A stretch of DNA of 64,000 bases from Acanthococcus lagerstroemiae. Its lineage: Eukaryota > Arthropoda > Insecta > Hemiptera > Eriococcidae. Of this stretch, positions 11,451 to 22,887 are shown in pieces. Below the pieces are notes generated by a model. The model was not told the DNA's origin. It saw only the letters and a list, made by a program, of their open reading frames with translations, and did no database searches. The stretch spans positions 60,069,722-60,133,721 of the forward strand of contig CM063112.1 in assembly GCA_031841125.1 (NCBI GenBank), written 5' to 3'. Position 1 is the stretch's first letter, and each line of letters starts with the position of its first letter. Both the position numbers and the translations under genes were made by a program.

Positions 11451-12516
11451 TTACTTTCTGCGGTCATACGGGTAGTCGTGGCTGCTTCCGCCGAACTTAT
11501 TGCTATCGTAACTGTCAGCTGGGGCCGACGAGTAACTATCGGCTCCCGCTGAGCTGTAGTCGTGCGCTCCACCAGCGCCGAATGCTCCGGCTCCGGCTCC
11601 GGCACCGCCGAAACCGCCGTAGCTACCGCCGAAACTGCTCGAGTCCGAATGTCCTCCGAATCCGCCACCGTATCCGCCGGATAGGCTGTTGCTGCCGCCG
11701 AAGCTCGACGATCCCAAACTGGCCTGACTGTCTTCTTCGTCATCGTGATGGCTGTCGCCTCCGAGGCTGCTGGAAGCGTAACTGCTGGCGCCACTCGAGA
11801 ATCCGCTGCTGGCGATACCTTTGAATCCGCTGCTTCCTGAACCCGAGCCGTATCCTTCTAGACCCGCCGAACCGGAGTAACCGCCGGCACCACCACCGAA
11901 ACCGGAATCTGAGTAACTGCTGGCTGATTTGTACAGGCTGCTGAGACTGCCCTTACCGTAACCGCCTCCAAGGCCACCACCAAGCCCGCCGCCGAAGCTA
12001 CCGCCAAAGCTGCCACCAAAACTGGCGCCTTTTCCGCCGCTGTATCCACCGGAACTGTATCCGCCAGAACCAAGACCTCCGGAACTGTATCCGCCAGAAC
12101 CAAGACCACCGGAACCGTGTCCGCCGGAGCTGTACCCACTGGAGCCGCTGAATCCACCGGAACCACCAAATCCGCCAGAGCTGTGTCCACCGGAACTGTA
12201 TCCACCGGAACTGTATCCGCCGGAGCCGTGTCCACCGGAACTGTATCCGCCAGAACCGCCGAGTCCGCCGGCACTAGCGAATCCGCCGGAACTGGCGAAT
12301 CCGCCAGAGCCATGTCCACCGGAGCCGTATCCGCCTCCAAGGGAACCGCTGCTGCCGAAATCATCGTCCGCTACACCAGATACACCACCGAAGGAATCAT
12401 CCTCGTGATGAACCTCTTTGTGGTGATGGTGGACGACTGGGACCTCTTCGATGATGACCGGTTTCTTGTGGTGGTGCTCTTTGACAATATGAGGAATGTG
12501 GATTTTTATATGGACG
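11451..12516 (-). CDS. Exon 3 of secreted His/Gly-rich structural protein
   Basis: This exon gives residues 33 to 386 of the predicted protein and ends in TAA at 11451-11453. The acceptor is TATGTTACAG just upstream of 12516. The first base completes a codon split with exon 2, giving ...GHEH then VHIKIHIPHIVKEHHHKK. Order of domains: a His-rich, partly acidic linker (about residues 32-75, with HHHHKEVHHEDD), a Gly-Ser-Tyr repeat block built on GGYSSGGHGSGG (about 95-194), a GGS(F/L/Y) zone with more Ser, an acidic patch GDSHHDDEED, an AGAGAGAF patch, and a Tyr-containing tail (ADSYSSAPADSY...) ending DYPYDRRK. No cysteine is seen in the mature part. The signal peptide plus low-complexity Gly/Tyr/His suggests an extracellular cuticle-, silk- or sheath-like protein able to bind metal or crosslink through Tyr; that role is inferred from composition. 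The third-position GC bias contrasts with the surrounding AT-rich DNA. Confidence 0.85.
12030..12331 (-). repeat. In-frame GGYSSGGHGSGG coding repeat
   Basis: Tandem codons for short units such as GYSSG, GHGSG, GFASS and GLGSG inside exon 3. At DNA level this is an irregular 12-18-bp CCGCC/GGAACTGTATCC-type minisatellite, likely to vary in copy number between alleles. It also creates long antisense open frames (12117-12542 plus) that are by-products. Confidence 0.8.
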
Positions 12517-12776
12517 CTGTAACATACGATAAGAGCTGTTAGTTCTCTGGGATCTAGTTTGAAGGCATGTTGGCGTAAAAATGGGTTACGGAGCCACATA
12601 ATGAATATTTAGAGTTGATGTTTAATAAAAATGCTGAAGAAACGTAAGTGAGTTCTCATACAACTTGACAGACGAATAATTACGATAGAATTTTTGTTAG
12701 GCTATCAATAAGAAAAATGTAAAATTGATTCGTTAAGGCTCGCAATAGCGCTAATCTGCTTGCGGAGTATACTCAC

Positions 12777-12835
12777 TGTTCATGGCCAAATGTGGCTGCA
12801 GTATCATCAACCAGAACGCTGACTATTGAAAGGAT
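12777..12835 (-). CDS. Exon 2 (signal-peptide half) of the His/Gly-rich gene
   Basis: A 59-bp exon on the minus strand between a strong acceptor (TTTTTCTTGCAG) and a canonical donor (GTGAGT at 12776-12771). It reads ILSIVSVLVDDTAATFGHE plus two bases of a His codon. Joined in phase to exon 1 it completes a signal peptide: a hydrophobic core from LFAQFAAILSIVSVLV, with likely cleavage after DTAA. The phase at both junctions fits exons 1 and 3 exactly, which is the main support. It is too short to appear as an open frame on its own. Intron 2 (12517-12776) is 260 bp. Confidence 0.85.
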
Positions 12836-12996
12836 CTGCAAGAAAAATACACTGATGTAGCTTTCATATTATACTATTGATTCTCAGCGTATCAAGGAAA
12901 CGAGATATACAAAGCAGCCCTCAATAAAAGCTCCGAAGTTAACCCTTGACTTGATGTATGTAATGTACACAGCGGTATCATAAAAAAATTTTTGTA

Positions 12997-13496
12997 CCAC
13001 CAGGGATGCCAGGAGACTTGGAAATTTTTTATATACTATTCAGTTATTGAATCGTTTCTGAAATGGAAACGTGAAACAATTCTCTGAGAACTCGGAAGGA
13101 GAATAGAAAGAAGAGCAGAAGAATTTTCAAGTTTGTGGCCTCCTTGGTAGGCGAAATATCTGGTCAACACGTTTTCCTGTAATCATTATTTAAATAAGAC
13201 ATTTGTCAGGTATGTGAAAGGGAGCTTTCAACACACCATTTTCTTAGGTGGCAACATTGCTTTCATTGAGGAAAGTTGAAAAAGTCGAGGCATCAGCAAG
13301 TGAAAAACAAAACACACACTTTTATTAGGCTATCATTGCTAAAATTTTACAGTTAGTAAAATTGAAACCAAAGTTCACCCGCCCTTCCTCTCTTGCCTGA
13401 AAGTTCCAGAACTTCAGCATGTCGTGAAAGTTAGGGTTTTACACTATTATCTTATGTGAAAATCTTATTTACGTAAGTTTTGAACATCCCTGGTGG
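12997..13496. mobile_element. Putative MITE with CACCAGGGATG ends
   Basis: CACCAGGGATG starts at 12998 and its inverse CATCCCTGGTG ends at 13495. The flanks AAATTTTTGT and AAATTTATGT could be a ~10-bp target duplication with one mismatch, but both are AT-rich. A solitary copy of the same end occurs near 21406 (GGCATCCCTGGTGAGG). No transposase frame. Superfamily unclear. Confidence 0.5.
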
Positions 13497-13499
13497 GTA

Positions 13500-15400
13500 A
13501 AATTTATGTTCGACATTTATTTTGGAGCACCATGGAAAAACAAAGCAAATTTTATCATTTTCTCAATTAAACATTTTCTCAGCCTCGAATATCATCAAAA
13601 TTATTTTTCCACAATGTCAGTAGGCCACTCCCATATTGATAAAATAATTTGACTTCATGGCGCGGTGTGATGACCTTGAGCGGGCTCCAAGAGCGAAAAA
13701 TTCAAGGATAGGGTCAATCTACAATACGAGTAATAATGTGTCTGAGGCTGCTGACGTCGATTTAGAAAATAGTTTATATGCAACAAAAGGGTAAAAGTCA
13801 AATGATATTCTGCATCCTATAAGTCAAACAGTTTTACCTAAAATAAAATGTTATTTGATATCAATCTCTTCTGGTGGCTCCTTATAGAGGTTAGATCTAA
13901 AAACTATTTTCAAAATAAAATTCAGCGACTCGGTAACATTGAGGTCACCCTTTTCACAAATCTTGTTCTTCATTTGCCTCTCCTCCTGAGCAGATCCACC
14001 TGCAAGACCATCATATCGCCTAACCAATTTTGTACAGGATGTATCACAAAATACGCGTAAATTTTTCTAGTAGGTGGTCGAATCAATGTACGACATGCTA
14101 AGATCCTGATTTGGTAAAAGGTCCAATAATTATTGCTTTTCAGCTGAAGAAACACTGTTCCTGAAAAATAGGGATCGAATGCATCATCAGATCTGGATTT
14201 CTAATGGCTCAGAAATGTGATCCATAATTTTGCATTTTACGAATTAAAATCAGAATTCCGCTATTGAAATTGGGCAACATTGACTTGACTCAGAAAATAT
14301 GACAAAATATCAGAATGAAGGTTCTGGATAGACAGTTCTAAATACCTTATCAGATTTCTGATCTAGCTCCTAATTCTACTATTTTACTTATTCACTGTAA
14401 AATATGAATTTTTTGGCCTTGATCAGGAATGGATCAAAAACACGATGAAATGTTCGATATCGACGCCCAAACCCTCATTTGGATACCTTCCCTAATTTTT
14501 CAAGTTCAGGCGCGCATCCACGAGAAAGGGCAATGAGGACTAGCCCCCCCCCGTCCCTCCAAAAAAGCTTTCTTCAAGTTCTTTTCTAATGAATATCACT
14601 TTAGAATTATTGCAAAAATGGTTCGCGTGTATTGATTTTGCTTTCCAACCTTTTAGCTTTTCTCAAAAAATATTTTCTGAGTGCGCGCCTGTCCAAGTCA
14701 GATCAATTTTGTCCGTTACGAAACTGAAATTTCGAGTTTCGAACATAAAATCAGGATTACATCTCAATTCTGATGAAACTTGTTCGACTGACCAGAAGCG
14801 AATTTTTTGTTGTATTAAAAATTGGTGGTTTGAAGAAAAATTTCCCATGAGCAGGTAAGGAAGGCCATTCTAACGATTTCAATGCAAAATTCGAATTATT
14901 TTAGGGCCTTGAGATCAATGCCAAGTAGAGGTCCAAAAATATAGTTTTAAGGTACGAGTGGGAGGGGGTGAATAAGGCTCCTACATATCTTTTCTTTCAA
15001 ACGAATTAGTCAGTTGAGATGATTGATCCGGATACTCTCTTTGTTATTATGATTTTCTTTCAATTTGAGACAGAAACCTTTTTTTGACATTGGCGGAAAA
15101 CTTCTTAGTGGTGGAAGTCTCATAGTCAGGGTCCTATGGATCTTCTTCAAAACAGTCGGACTTATGTTCTGTTTACATTTTTTCAACTTGGTCATTTTTC
15201 CCGACTAAAAGGATGCTACAATAAAAATTATTTAGAAGATGCAGTGAATGGACAGAAATAATAGACCTGAGAATCACCAACACTTTTAGATTTTTTTTTT
15301 GTTTTTTTTAATTCATTCGCCTATTAGTCATCAACCTTCAGGAATGCCCAAGAAAATAAGTCCCTTCTCCTTCTGACATTCATTTGCCGAGCCTTCCTTA
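13500..15400. other. Intronic, no feature recognised
   Basis: AT-rich intron sequence. Open frames at 14589-14858 and its complement are not supported by domains or splice sites. Confidence 0.5.
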
Positions 15401-15407
15401 TCATAGT

Positions 15408-15601
15408 CAGAGTCGTGCGCAGGAGTTCAGTGGGGGAGGGGGGGGGAGTGCGATGAAGATTTTTTTGTGATCTGAGTACTAGGGGTATAATTAGTCACAG
15501 ATCCGCCATCCTCTCCGTTTCAATCCATTGTTCTTCCGTGTTCTTTTGGCCAATGTGGGGGGCTGAACCCCAAACCCCTCCTCCACGTCGGTACGGCCCT
15601 G
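15408..15601. mobile_element. hAT-like MITE, 194 bp
   Basis: The ends CAGAGTCGTGCGCAG and (inverted) CAGGGCCGTACCGAC are related terminal inverted repeats. It is flanked by ATCATAGT (15400-15407) and ATCATATT (15602-15609), an 8-bp duplication with one mismatch as expected for hAT. Non-autonomous, with no coding capacity. Confidence 0.7.
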
Positions 15602-15689
15602 ATCATATTAATATAGATGCCACCCATTAACATATAAAACGGCGATGATCACTCATTTCATTGGAATGGATCTCTCTTTTCATTTGCTC

Positions 15690-15815
15690 TCACCCGAGCC
15701 CTGGAACCGCCCCTTCGAGCATTATCTCAGGGACATCGAGGAGCCTTTTTAGGACTGCCTTACCCCTCTTCTCTTCTTGTCGGATATCGGCCTAGGTCGA
15801 CTGCGCTATCTTCCT
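15690..15815 (-). mobile_element. SINE family A, internally deleted copy
   Basis: Matches the body of the other family A SINEs (GAGCCCTGGAACCGCCCCTTC..., then GCCTAGGTCGA). It jumps directly to GCGCTATC-like tRNA-head sequence, so the segment with the B box is missing. Minus orientation. Confidence 0.6.
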
Positions 15816-15889
15816 GTCGAATACCCGTATCACTAGCCCCGTGGTTTATGACGGTGAGTTCAACGAGCATCGGGAGGTAGCGCGCTTAC

Positions 15890-16107
15890 CCACTTACAGC
15901 TTTTCAGACACTGGCGACCGATTACAGACTTCTCGGAAGCCTCTGCTGTAAGTGGTTGTGACTCTGTGTAGGTTATCACAATGCGGTGTGGGAATGTGTG
16001 ACGAGTTCTTTCTTGCATTACTGATAACGATGCCGGCGTTGGTCGAACCCGGTGCCTTCGGGTTCTGAAGCCCAGTTCTTACTGCTACGCCACAGAGCCA
16101 CACCATT
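15890..16107 (-). mobile_element. SINE family B, tRNA-derived
   Basis: On the minus strand the head reads TGGCTCTGTGGCGTAGCAGT (A-box-like) and, about 30 bp on, GGGTTCGACC (B box), a pol III promoter layout. The body differs from family A. The exact 3' end is not clear; ACCACTTACAGC and its inverse GCTGTAAGTGG near 15890-15960 may mark the tail. Only one copy is seen in this window. Confidence 0.6.
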
Positions 16108-16681
16108 GGAAGGGATGATTTGGTGTCCAAATGTCAGTTTTCTTTTAATGAAGATTTTTGGGTTCAAAAACACTCTATCTTTTGAAAGAAAAAAAATAAT
16201 TCCTCGGTGGCCATCGCCCAGGACCACCAGGAGCCACTCCATATATTGCTGCTGAACACTAAATACAATTTTATCGCCAGGAATGCCTCAACCTGGCTGG
16301 CAAATCTTCCCTTTACGTTTCCATTCGACTATTTTATTTCAGTTTCCATTTCCTTCTGCTTCTCTTTGGTCAGTTGCCGATTCTGACAGAAAAACTTATG
16401 GCTGCTACAGATATCTTTTTCTTGGAAGTATTAGAGACCAAAGCTTTTAGAGGAGTTTCATTATTCAATCGCCAAGTAAAAAATGAAAGAGGGACTATAC
16501 CGTAGTAATATAAATGTAGGAAGCTTCCCTTTCGTCCGTCATGCTTTTTATTGACATGGTTTTATGATTCCTATAACTGAAACCTCGTTTTCGAGAAACT
16601 CTCGTCCCCTCATCGGCTCAACAGTAGGTGAATTTAAGATTTCATATCTCTCAAAAATAAAATAATGTCCAAATATTACCG

Positions 16682-17125
16682 TAATTACTTGAAAACACAG
16701 AGTAGTGGAGTTAGTGAAATGGGGTTTTCGGAGGCTTTCAACCAAAAACCACCAAAGTTCTCCTCACAGAGTTCTTTTCTAATTTTACTCTCAACCCGAG
16801 CTCTGGAATCCGCCCTTTCGAACATTACCTCAGAGACGCCGGGGAGGCTGTTAAGGCTGCCTTAGCCCCTTTTCTCTTCTTAACCGAAAACCCAGCCTAG
16901 GTCGAAATGTAGCGAGTTGCTATACGTGGGCTCGAACTCGAAACCTCCGGATTCTGAGACCAACGCGCTATCTAGTCGGTCAACTAGACCCCCTCCTCAC
17001 AGAGTTAATCTTTATTCTAATTATTTACAAACACGCACTGGTGGAATTAGTAGGAGGGGGTTGTTGTAAAGTCTCTGCCAAAAACTACCAAAATCCTCCA
17101 CACAAAGTTGATATTTATTTTAATT
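16682..17125. repeat. Two-unit tandem duplication (~125 bp) split by a SINE
   Basis: The text from AATTACTTGAAAACACAGAG through ACCACCAAAGTTCTCCTCA is repeated after the SINE as AATTATTTACAAACACGCAC through ACTACCAAAATCCTCCACA. Removing the SINE leaves two adjacent diverged units. Confidence 0.6.
16774..16992 (-). mobile_element. SINE family A copy with 14-bp target duplication
   Basis: tRNA-like head with the A box (degenerate here) and B box region (TTCGAGCCCACG-like), body and A-rich tail, read on the minus strand. It is flanked by CTCCTCACAGAGTT at 16760-16773 and 16993-17006. A long duplication of this type shows insertion by LINE machinery. Confidence 0.85.
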
Positions 17126-17129
17126 CCCT

Positions 17130-18055
17130 CCTCCTCCCTCATCCGCTCATTCTGGAAACAAACATATTCTCAGACTGAAGCCCTTCCAAACGTATGATTT
17201 CATCTCCATAAGTACCCGAATGTATAAAGAAGTGTAGAAGGCTGATGTGTGCATGTTCAGCGAGAAAAAGGAAACTATATTTGGGTTGAGTGGAAGAGCC
17301 TTGTATTCTGCGTTCAATTTTGTAATTACAAATTCAGTTCAAGAGAGCTGTACGTACAGTCGCCACCTATCTCGGTGAAAGAATCGACAAATATTCTGTA
17401 ACGATACGATGATGAGACTGGTTGCCAAAAAAGAAAGAAAAAAAATCGAAGACTGTATTACAATCGCGATGCGTCGCACAGTAATCCTGTTCTAATTTCT
17501 CCGTTATCGAGTACGCGCGACGATCACTTAATTATAATAATATTCCCGAATCCACAATGCATATCGTAAACTCGTTGAACGAATAAAGTGAAAGCAAAAA
17601 ATAAAAATAAAATGAGTAATTATAGCGTAATAAAAATCGAAAATGTAATAGGAAAAGCCGATTAATTTTATACATTGCGAATTATCCGCTAGTTTATCAA
17701 TTTACGAGAAGCACTGTAATGCCATCACATTACGCGGTATATGTTCGCATTACTTATTCATTATGAATGATGTGTAAACTGGTTTCAGGAGACGTATTTG
17801 GCGGGTAATTAAATACAACTAATTACAGCGGGAAGGAGCACCCGGCAGAAGCACGTTCACGCGTCAGAGATCAAGATATATTGTCGTATTGCCGACCATT
17901 CTGACAGCTATTGCAATGTTATAACCCTCTGGAAGTCCAGATTAGGAATGCTGAAAATGAGGAAGCAACGTGTTCACCTGATGACTCTTTCCCCATTTTG
18001 AACATAGGTACATAAATTGCTTAATAATAAAATAGTTTTTGTAAAATATGATAAA
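17130..18055. other. Intronic, no feature recognised
   Basis: AT-rich with CG dinucleotides near 17480-17530 and 17840-17890. It looks single-copy within the window, so a regulatory role is possible but nothing specific is seen. Confidence 0.45.
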
Positions 18056-18061
18056 CAAAAT

Positions 18062-18146
18062 CTTCCTGTTCGGGCGCCAAAATCCAAGCGCTTTCTGTTC
18101 GGACGCCAAAGTCAGGCACTTCCTGTTCGGGCGCCAAAACCGGACA
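18062..18146. repeat. 28-29-bp minisatellite, three units
   Basis: Three adjacent units of the form CTTCCTGTTCGGGCGCCAAA plus 8-9 variable bases (18062, 18091, 18119). The GGGCGCCAAA core is GC-rich against its surroundings. Confidence 0.75.
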
Positions 18147-18191
18147 GGAATTCTTTCCTTCTCAATCGTTACAGTAAGACCCGTGTGGCAT

Positions 18192-18308
18192 AAAATCAGA
18201 ATCAAGGACCAAATCGAATCGACAAAGCCCTATTAGCCGATCAAATTATAAGATCTTATGGAGTGCCACATTTTGCCGCGACACAATTTGGTCCCGAATT
18301 CTGATTTT
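18192..18308. repeat. Inverted repeat (stem-loop)
   Basis: AAAATCAGAATCAAGGACCA at 18192 pairs with its near-inverse TGGTCCCGAATTCTGATTTT ending at 18308, with ~70 nt between. It may be the ends of a very small foldback element. It lies just beyond the 28-bp minisatellite. Confidence 0.55.
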
Positions 18309-18314
18309 GCGCTA

Positions 18315-19500
18315 CAAGGAGACAGAAGACAGTACGACAATAGAATTTTCGAGTAAGGTTTTCCACTTCGGATCCAGATCCATAATTGTGAATACACCTG
18401 CATTTAATTTTGTAAAGCTTTGTGGGAAAAAATCTGCCCACAGGAAATCCAGTTCGTTGTTTTTAGTATTTAACTGAATTTGACTGTAACATCATAGTGG
18501 TATGATGTTCGACTGGCGGGGGAAACTGAAATTTCACCGATGGTGCCTTCTGGAATGCGATGGCGATTGATTTTCATTCTTAATCGAAACAATGCTTTTG
18601 AACAAGATCGGGTTTTGTTCTTCAAACTAACCCTGTTCCTTAATGGAATGCGACCATCTTCTGACGAGTGACATAAAATGAAACTTCTGGTGTAGCATTT
18701 CGGAGGCGAGCGGCTTATGCAATTATACGACTTGCGTTTTTGAACTGATAGGATTTTGGTACCGTTTTGGCGGGTCCGTTCAGCCGATAAGGCAATGCAG
18801 ATAATGTTGACAAATTGAGTTTGCAAATCATAAGGCATGTCAAATCAGACTAAAAGCAAAGCTGAAGAGTGGTCAGAGCTTTTGGGTGAGTGAAGCGCCG
18901 GTTCGCATCGATAACGTATTCAGGAATGAGAGCACCCTCTCATCCACTTCTGTAAGTAGGAATAATTGAAATCAACGGGAAGAAATTGAAGGGGCGCCGA
19001 AATGATTATTTCCCAAAAAGGCGTCTTCTTTTTTCAAGGGTAGCCAAGTTGAAAAATTCTTGCATTTCATCGGATGTAAAGCTAATAATTTTACTATTTT
19101 ATCTAGTGTAAAGTGCACTGTTCCAAATCTAAGAGTAAACAAGTGCCCTCACTGGCTCTGACGCCTATGGCAAGTTGACAAATTGAAAGAGGAAGAATTT
19201 TCTCCTAGCTTGAGAACGTAATCATCTTTGCCTTTAGAGAAATTACAATTTTAATTTTGGAAAAGCTGACTGTATCCCCTCCCCCCCGCCTTCCACAACA
19301 AGACTCATATTTTCAGGTGCAGATGACTTCATTTACGTCCAATATAAACTATATGAACTGGGAATGAATGTTTGTCAAATTTTCATAATTTTTTCTTAAA
19401 GCTCAAGGCTGGTCAAACTCAAAACCTAGCGTTCTTTCTCCAAATCGTCGGTTGTTCCCCTGACAGATTACATCTCCCTTCGTTAGTAATACTTAAGGGC
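18315..19500. other. Intronic, no feature recognised
   Basis: The frame at 18470-18838 (minus, 122 codons) is open but its composition suggests chance. No domain or splice pairing is seen. Confidence 0.45.
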
Positions 19501-19509
19501 GCATACTGA

Positions 19510-19701
19510 CAGGCCTGATGAAAGGGGAGAGGAGGGAGATTTCCCCCGGGTCCTGGTCTTGGAAGGGAGCCCACCGAAAATACCGAAAAGGCAAAAAATA
19601 TATGAAAATAATCGAAAACAATTTTTATGAAGCAAAGCTAAATAAAACTGAATAAAAATAAAAAATTTCCCCCGGTCCCCAGTTTTCTCTCTACGGTCCT
19701 G
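19510..19701. mobile_element. hAT-like MITE, 192 bp
   Basis: Starts CAGGCCTGATGAAAGG and ends with the inverse of CAGGACCGTAGAGAG. It is flanked by CATACTGA (19502-19509) and CATAATGA (19702-19709), an 8-bp duplication with one mismatch. No coding capacity. Confidence 0.6.
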
Positions 19702-20709
19702 CATAATGAAGTAAAGGCATTATTTTACTGTTCGTTTTGAAATTTGTAGATTCAAGTTCTTCTGTTGCTCTAAATTGCTTTTCTTCGCACGGCACACCCT
19801 CTAATACTTAATTTTAATTTGGGCAGGTGGTTTAAGAGTTGAAGATGAAAGAATATTTCTGGGAAATTTCTAGTCCCCCAATGTTTGGTTTTCTAGGAAA
19901 AGGGTTGGATTACAATAAATATGAAACCTCCGGGGTGGATATTTAGATGATTTTGGAGATTGCGACTCTCGAAGAATTCCCGAACTTCACCTCTACGAGT
20001 TCTTAAGTAATTACGGTAATATTTAAACATTATTTAGATGGTTGCATAATTTTTAATCCAGTAGATTGTTGAGTCGATAAGGAGATATAATTCTTTGAAA
20101 ACGGCGGTTCAATTATAGAAATTGTTATAAAAATATTTTCAAGAAAAGAGGACAACGGCTGAAAGGAGAAGCTTCTCGTAATTACCCTCCTACTTCTACG
20201 ATTTTATTCCTTTTTAGTTTTTAGATACTGAAACGAAGTTATGAAACTCCTCCAAAATGTTTGGGCTCTGATTCTCCACGAAAAAAAAACATCTTTGCTG
20301 CCGCAAGCTTTCTGGTCAAAACCAACAGCTGCCCAAAGAGCAACTGAGAAAAAGAGTAATATTGGGTTAGAAAAGTCGAATGAAAATGTAAAGAGAAGAC
20401 TCACTCAACTCATGGCATCCCTAATTGTAAAATCGTATTCAGTGTTTAGTAGCTATGTGGGGGGGGGGAGGGGGGTCGTAGTTATCCTGGGTAATTTGAA
20501 GCACTCTCCTCCAAAAAAATAACCATCAGGAAATCATAGCGTGTTTTTTTTACGAACGATAGAGTGTTTTTACCGACTTTTCGGAGACCAGGGCGGTATT
20601 TTAACCTAAAAATCATCATTAAAAAGTATCATTTGGATACCAAATCCTCCCTTCCGATGAAATAAGTGATCAACCCCGTTGTAAATGTTAATAGAGGTAT
20701 CTATATTAC

Positions 20710-20879
20710 CAGGGTCGGATTTAGCATTCTCGCGACTCTAGACAGAATAAAAATTGCTGTCCTTCAGATTTTTCTTCTTCAATATACATAGATTTGAAAA
20801 GAAGTGTCGAAAATTTGCCACCCCAAAATCTTCCGCCCAAGGCACGGACCTGTGTTGCCTATATGTAAATACGGCCCTG
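20710..20879. mobile_element. hAT-like MITE, 170 bp, perfect 8-bp TSD
   Basis: The ends CAGGGTCGGATTTA and (inverted) CAGGGCCGTATTTA are terminal inverted repeats. Perfect flanking duplication TATATTAC at 20702-20709 and 20880-20887. Non-autonomous. Confidence 0.85.
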
Positions 20880-21014
20880 TATATTACTATATGATGAGCT
20901 ACCACTAGGCTCGGCCAATAAATTACGGAAAGGAAGAAGCCGACATCATTTTGGACATTCCTGGCGAGTGAGAACTAACAGGCAAATGAATTTGGAAAAA
21001 GTAAATGTGTAGGC

Positions 21015-21340
21015 CAGGGGTCTCCAAACTACGGCCCGCGAACGAATTTTAAACGGCCAGCGGGAAAATTGTTAGATAAAATATTTGGCGTTCTGAAAAT
21101 GTATTCCCAGTTTAGAAATTTCAACGTCAGTTACATGCGAAATACTCGGCTACTTTCCGCCCTTTCTTTTTTCTAACCCCCTTTACCTAAGGTCAAATCC
21201 AAATCAGCTGTTGACACGCAGCGGTGATTTTTTTCAGCCAACAACATTCCATACCCCGAACCCCCCGGAATATTGCTGGCCCGTCAAGCCTTCTACAGTT
21301 TTTTATGTGGCGCTTGGGTAAAAAAGGTTGGAGACCCCTG
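21015..21340. mobile_element. hAT-like MITE, 326 bp, perfect 8-bp TSD
   Basis: Begins CAGGGGTCTCCAAACTACGG and ends GGTTGGAGACCCCTG, giving a 13-bp inverted end. Perfect duplication GTGTAGGC at 21007-21014 and 21341-21348. The opening text is typical of hAT non-autonomous families in animals. No transposase frame. Confidence 0.9.
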
Positions 21341-21349
21341 GTGTAGGCA

Positions 21350-22887
21350 ATTCTCAGTTCAATTATTTCTATCAATTCGCTACATCTTCCGAAAAATCTT
21401 CATGGTGGCATCCCTGGTGAGGAAAAATTTTTTAGTCAAAAATGTCAACTAATCATAAGTAAGGCTGTGTCAGAGATGTATGAAACCCAGGTTCTGGGAT
21501 TTCCGCCAATAGGAAGCCCTTCACGAACGTCAAAATAATTTTTGATTTAATGTCTCAAACTTAATTAAAAAGAATTGAGAATCTGTCGATAGATCGCCAA
21601 TTTTTCTATTTGCCAAACTGTCTCTCTGGCTAGCTGATTCGCTAGATAGCGGACCAGCTGATTATTCATTTCTTTATCCATTAGACCCACTATATCTGGA
21701 ACTAATCTATCGGTATTTCAATAATTTCTTCATTTTCCCTTCAGGTGGTATCGTTTAGAAGTATTTTTCGGCTCACGAGATAACACTCAACTTTAATAAT
21801 TTCTTGTGTTTCAAGTTGGCAATTTGTTCAGGGGTTTTCACCAGAGGGGGGCGAGAGCTATGTTGTGAGTATTTGGAGAATAACCTACCTCCTGCCCCAT
21901 CTCCACTGAAAGAAAAATTCCGAGATCTACAACACTGAGACAGAATACATCCAGTTAGCCAAAAAGAAAAGTACGTCAGCAATATGGTTCGACTCCGAAG
22001 GGATCAGGATAAAATGCCTTCTAGTTTTCATTAAGAGTAAGGTTGCTAGCACTGGTTAATTGAGGTTGAGGATGAAGCCCCCTTCCGAAATATCACAGGT
22101 AACGTCTGTAAGTATGAAGCAAATTGCAGAAATTTTACTCGAACTTTAGTTTGGAATTGAATTTTATTTTGTAAACACAAATGAATGAGAAATAAATGAA
22201 GCAAAGCTTGCTGATATTGGACTCTAAACTTGCACGAGGGCTCATTTAACCGAACCTCAATATGACCTATACGAAGGCGTTTTATATTAACAGTTTGTTC
22301 TTCAGTAACCCGATTTAAGCGTCAATCTCGAGTCACTACTATGGAAATGAGAATGAGATAGGAGACAGCCATCCAAATTTATGGGCCTAAAGTAGTTTCA
22401 ACGAGCAAGTTCACATAAGTCGCATATATTTTTAAATTTGTATAATACCAACGTCAAGTTAATCTAAATTTTCAATTCAAAATAACTTTCTGAATGACCC
22501 CAATTTCATAAATACTACATCTGTGAGTTGGATCGTCCAATTACAACAACTAAATTCGCTATTAGAGTGTATGGCACAGCCAAGGGTTGGATCTAAAGTA
22601 CATATCAAGAATGCTCTTGACTGATATATGTAGCAAGTACTCTTTGGAAATCGACTTATCAGTGTTTCTTTTTAAAGATCTTTTTGCAGAATTCACCTTT
22701 TTGAAGCCTCAAATTTCCTTCTAGGTTTTGATACCACTGTTGAACATAAAGCTGAACAACGGTGTTCACAGATTCAAGCATTTTCAAAAAATTCATAATC
22801 ACGAGCTTTGCAAGCTTATAATTCCGGAAACCGAAGAGCACCGGGTACTCGAGTAATAAAGATAATAATTAGCAGAAAGGCACTCAC
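21350..22887. other. 5' part of intron 1, no feature recognised
   Basis: AT-rich. A stray CATCCCTGGTG at 21411 matches the ends of the MITE at 12997. Nothing else supported. Confidence 0.45.

Larger units (their letters stand above)
12836..22887 (-). other. Intron 1 (~10 kb) of the His/Gly-rich gene
   Basis: It begins GTGAGT after exon 1 and ends TTGCAG before exon 2. It contains at least five small DNA transposons, three SINE copies and a small tandem duplication, listed separately. It splits the signal peptide at codon 12/13, a placement often seen in insect cuticle-type genes. Confidence 0.75.

Noticed and set aside
12117..12542. Open frame of 141 codons on the plus strand rich in Ser/Thr/Gly/Ala
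   Set aside because: It is antisense to the Gly-rich repeat of exon 3; the absence of stops follows from the repeated GGN/TCN codons. The other-frame minus readings (11390-11794 and 11858-12364) are rejected for the same reason.
18062..18146. CRISPR-like repeat-spacer array
   Set aside because: Three 28-29-bp units with only 8-9 variable bases in a eukaryotic intron; no spacers of proper length.
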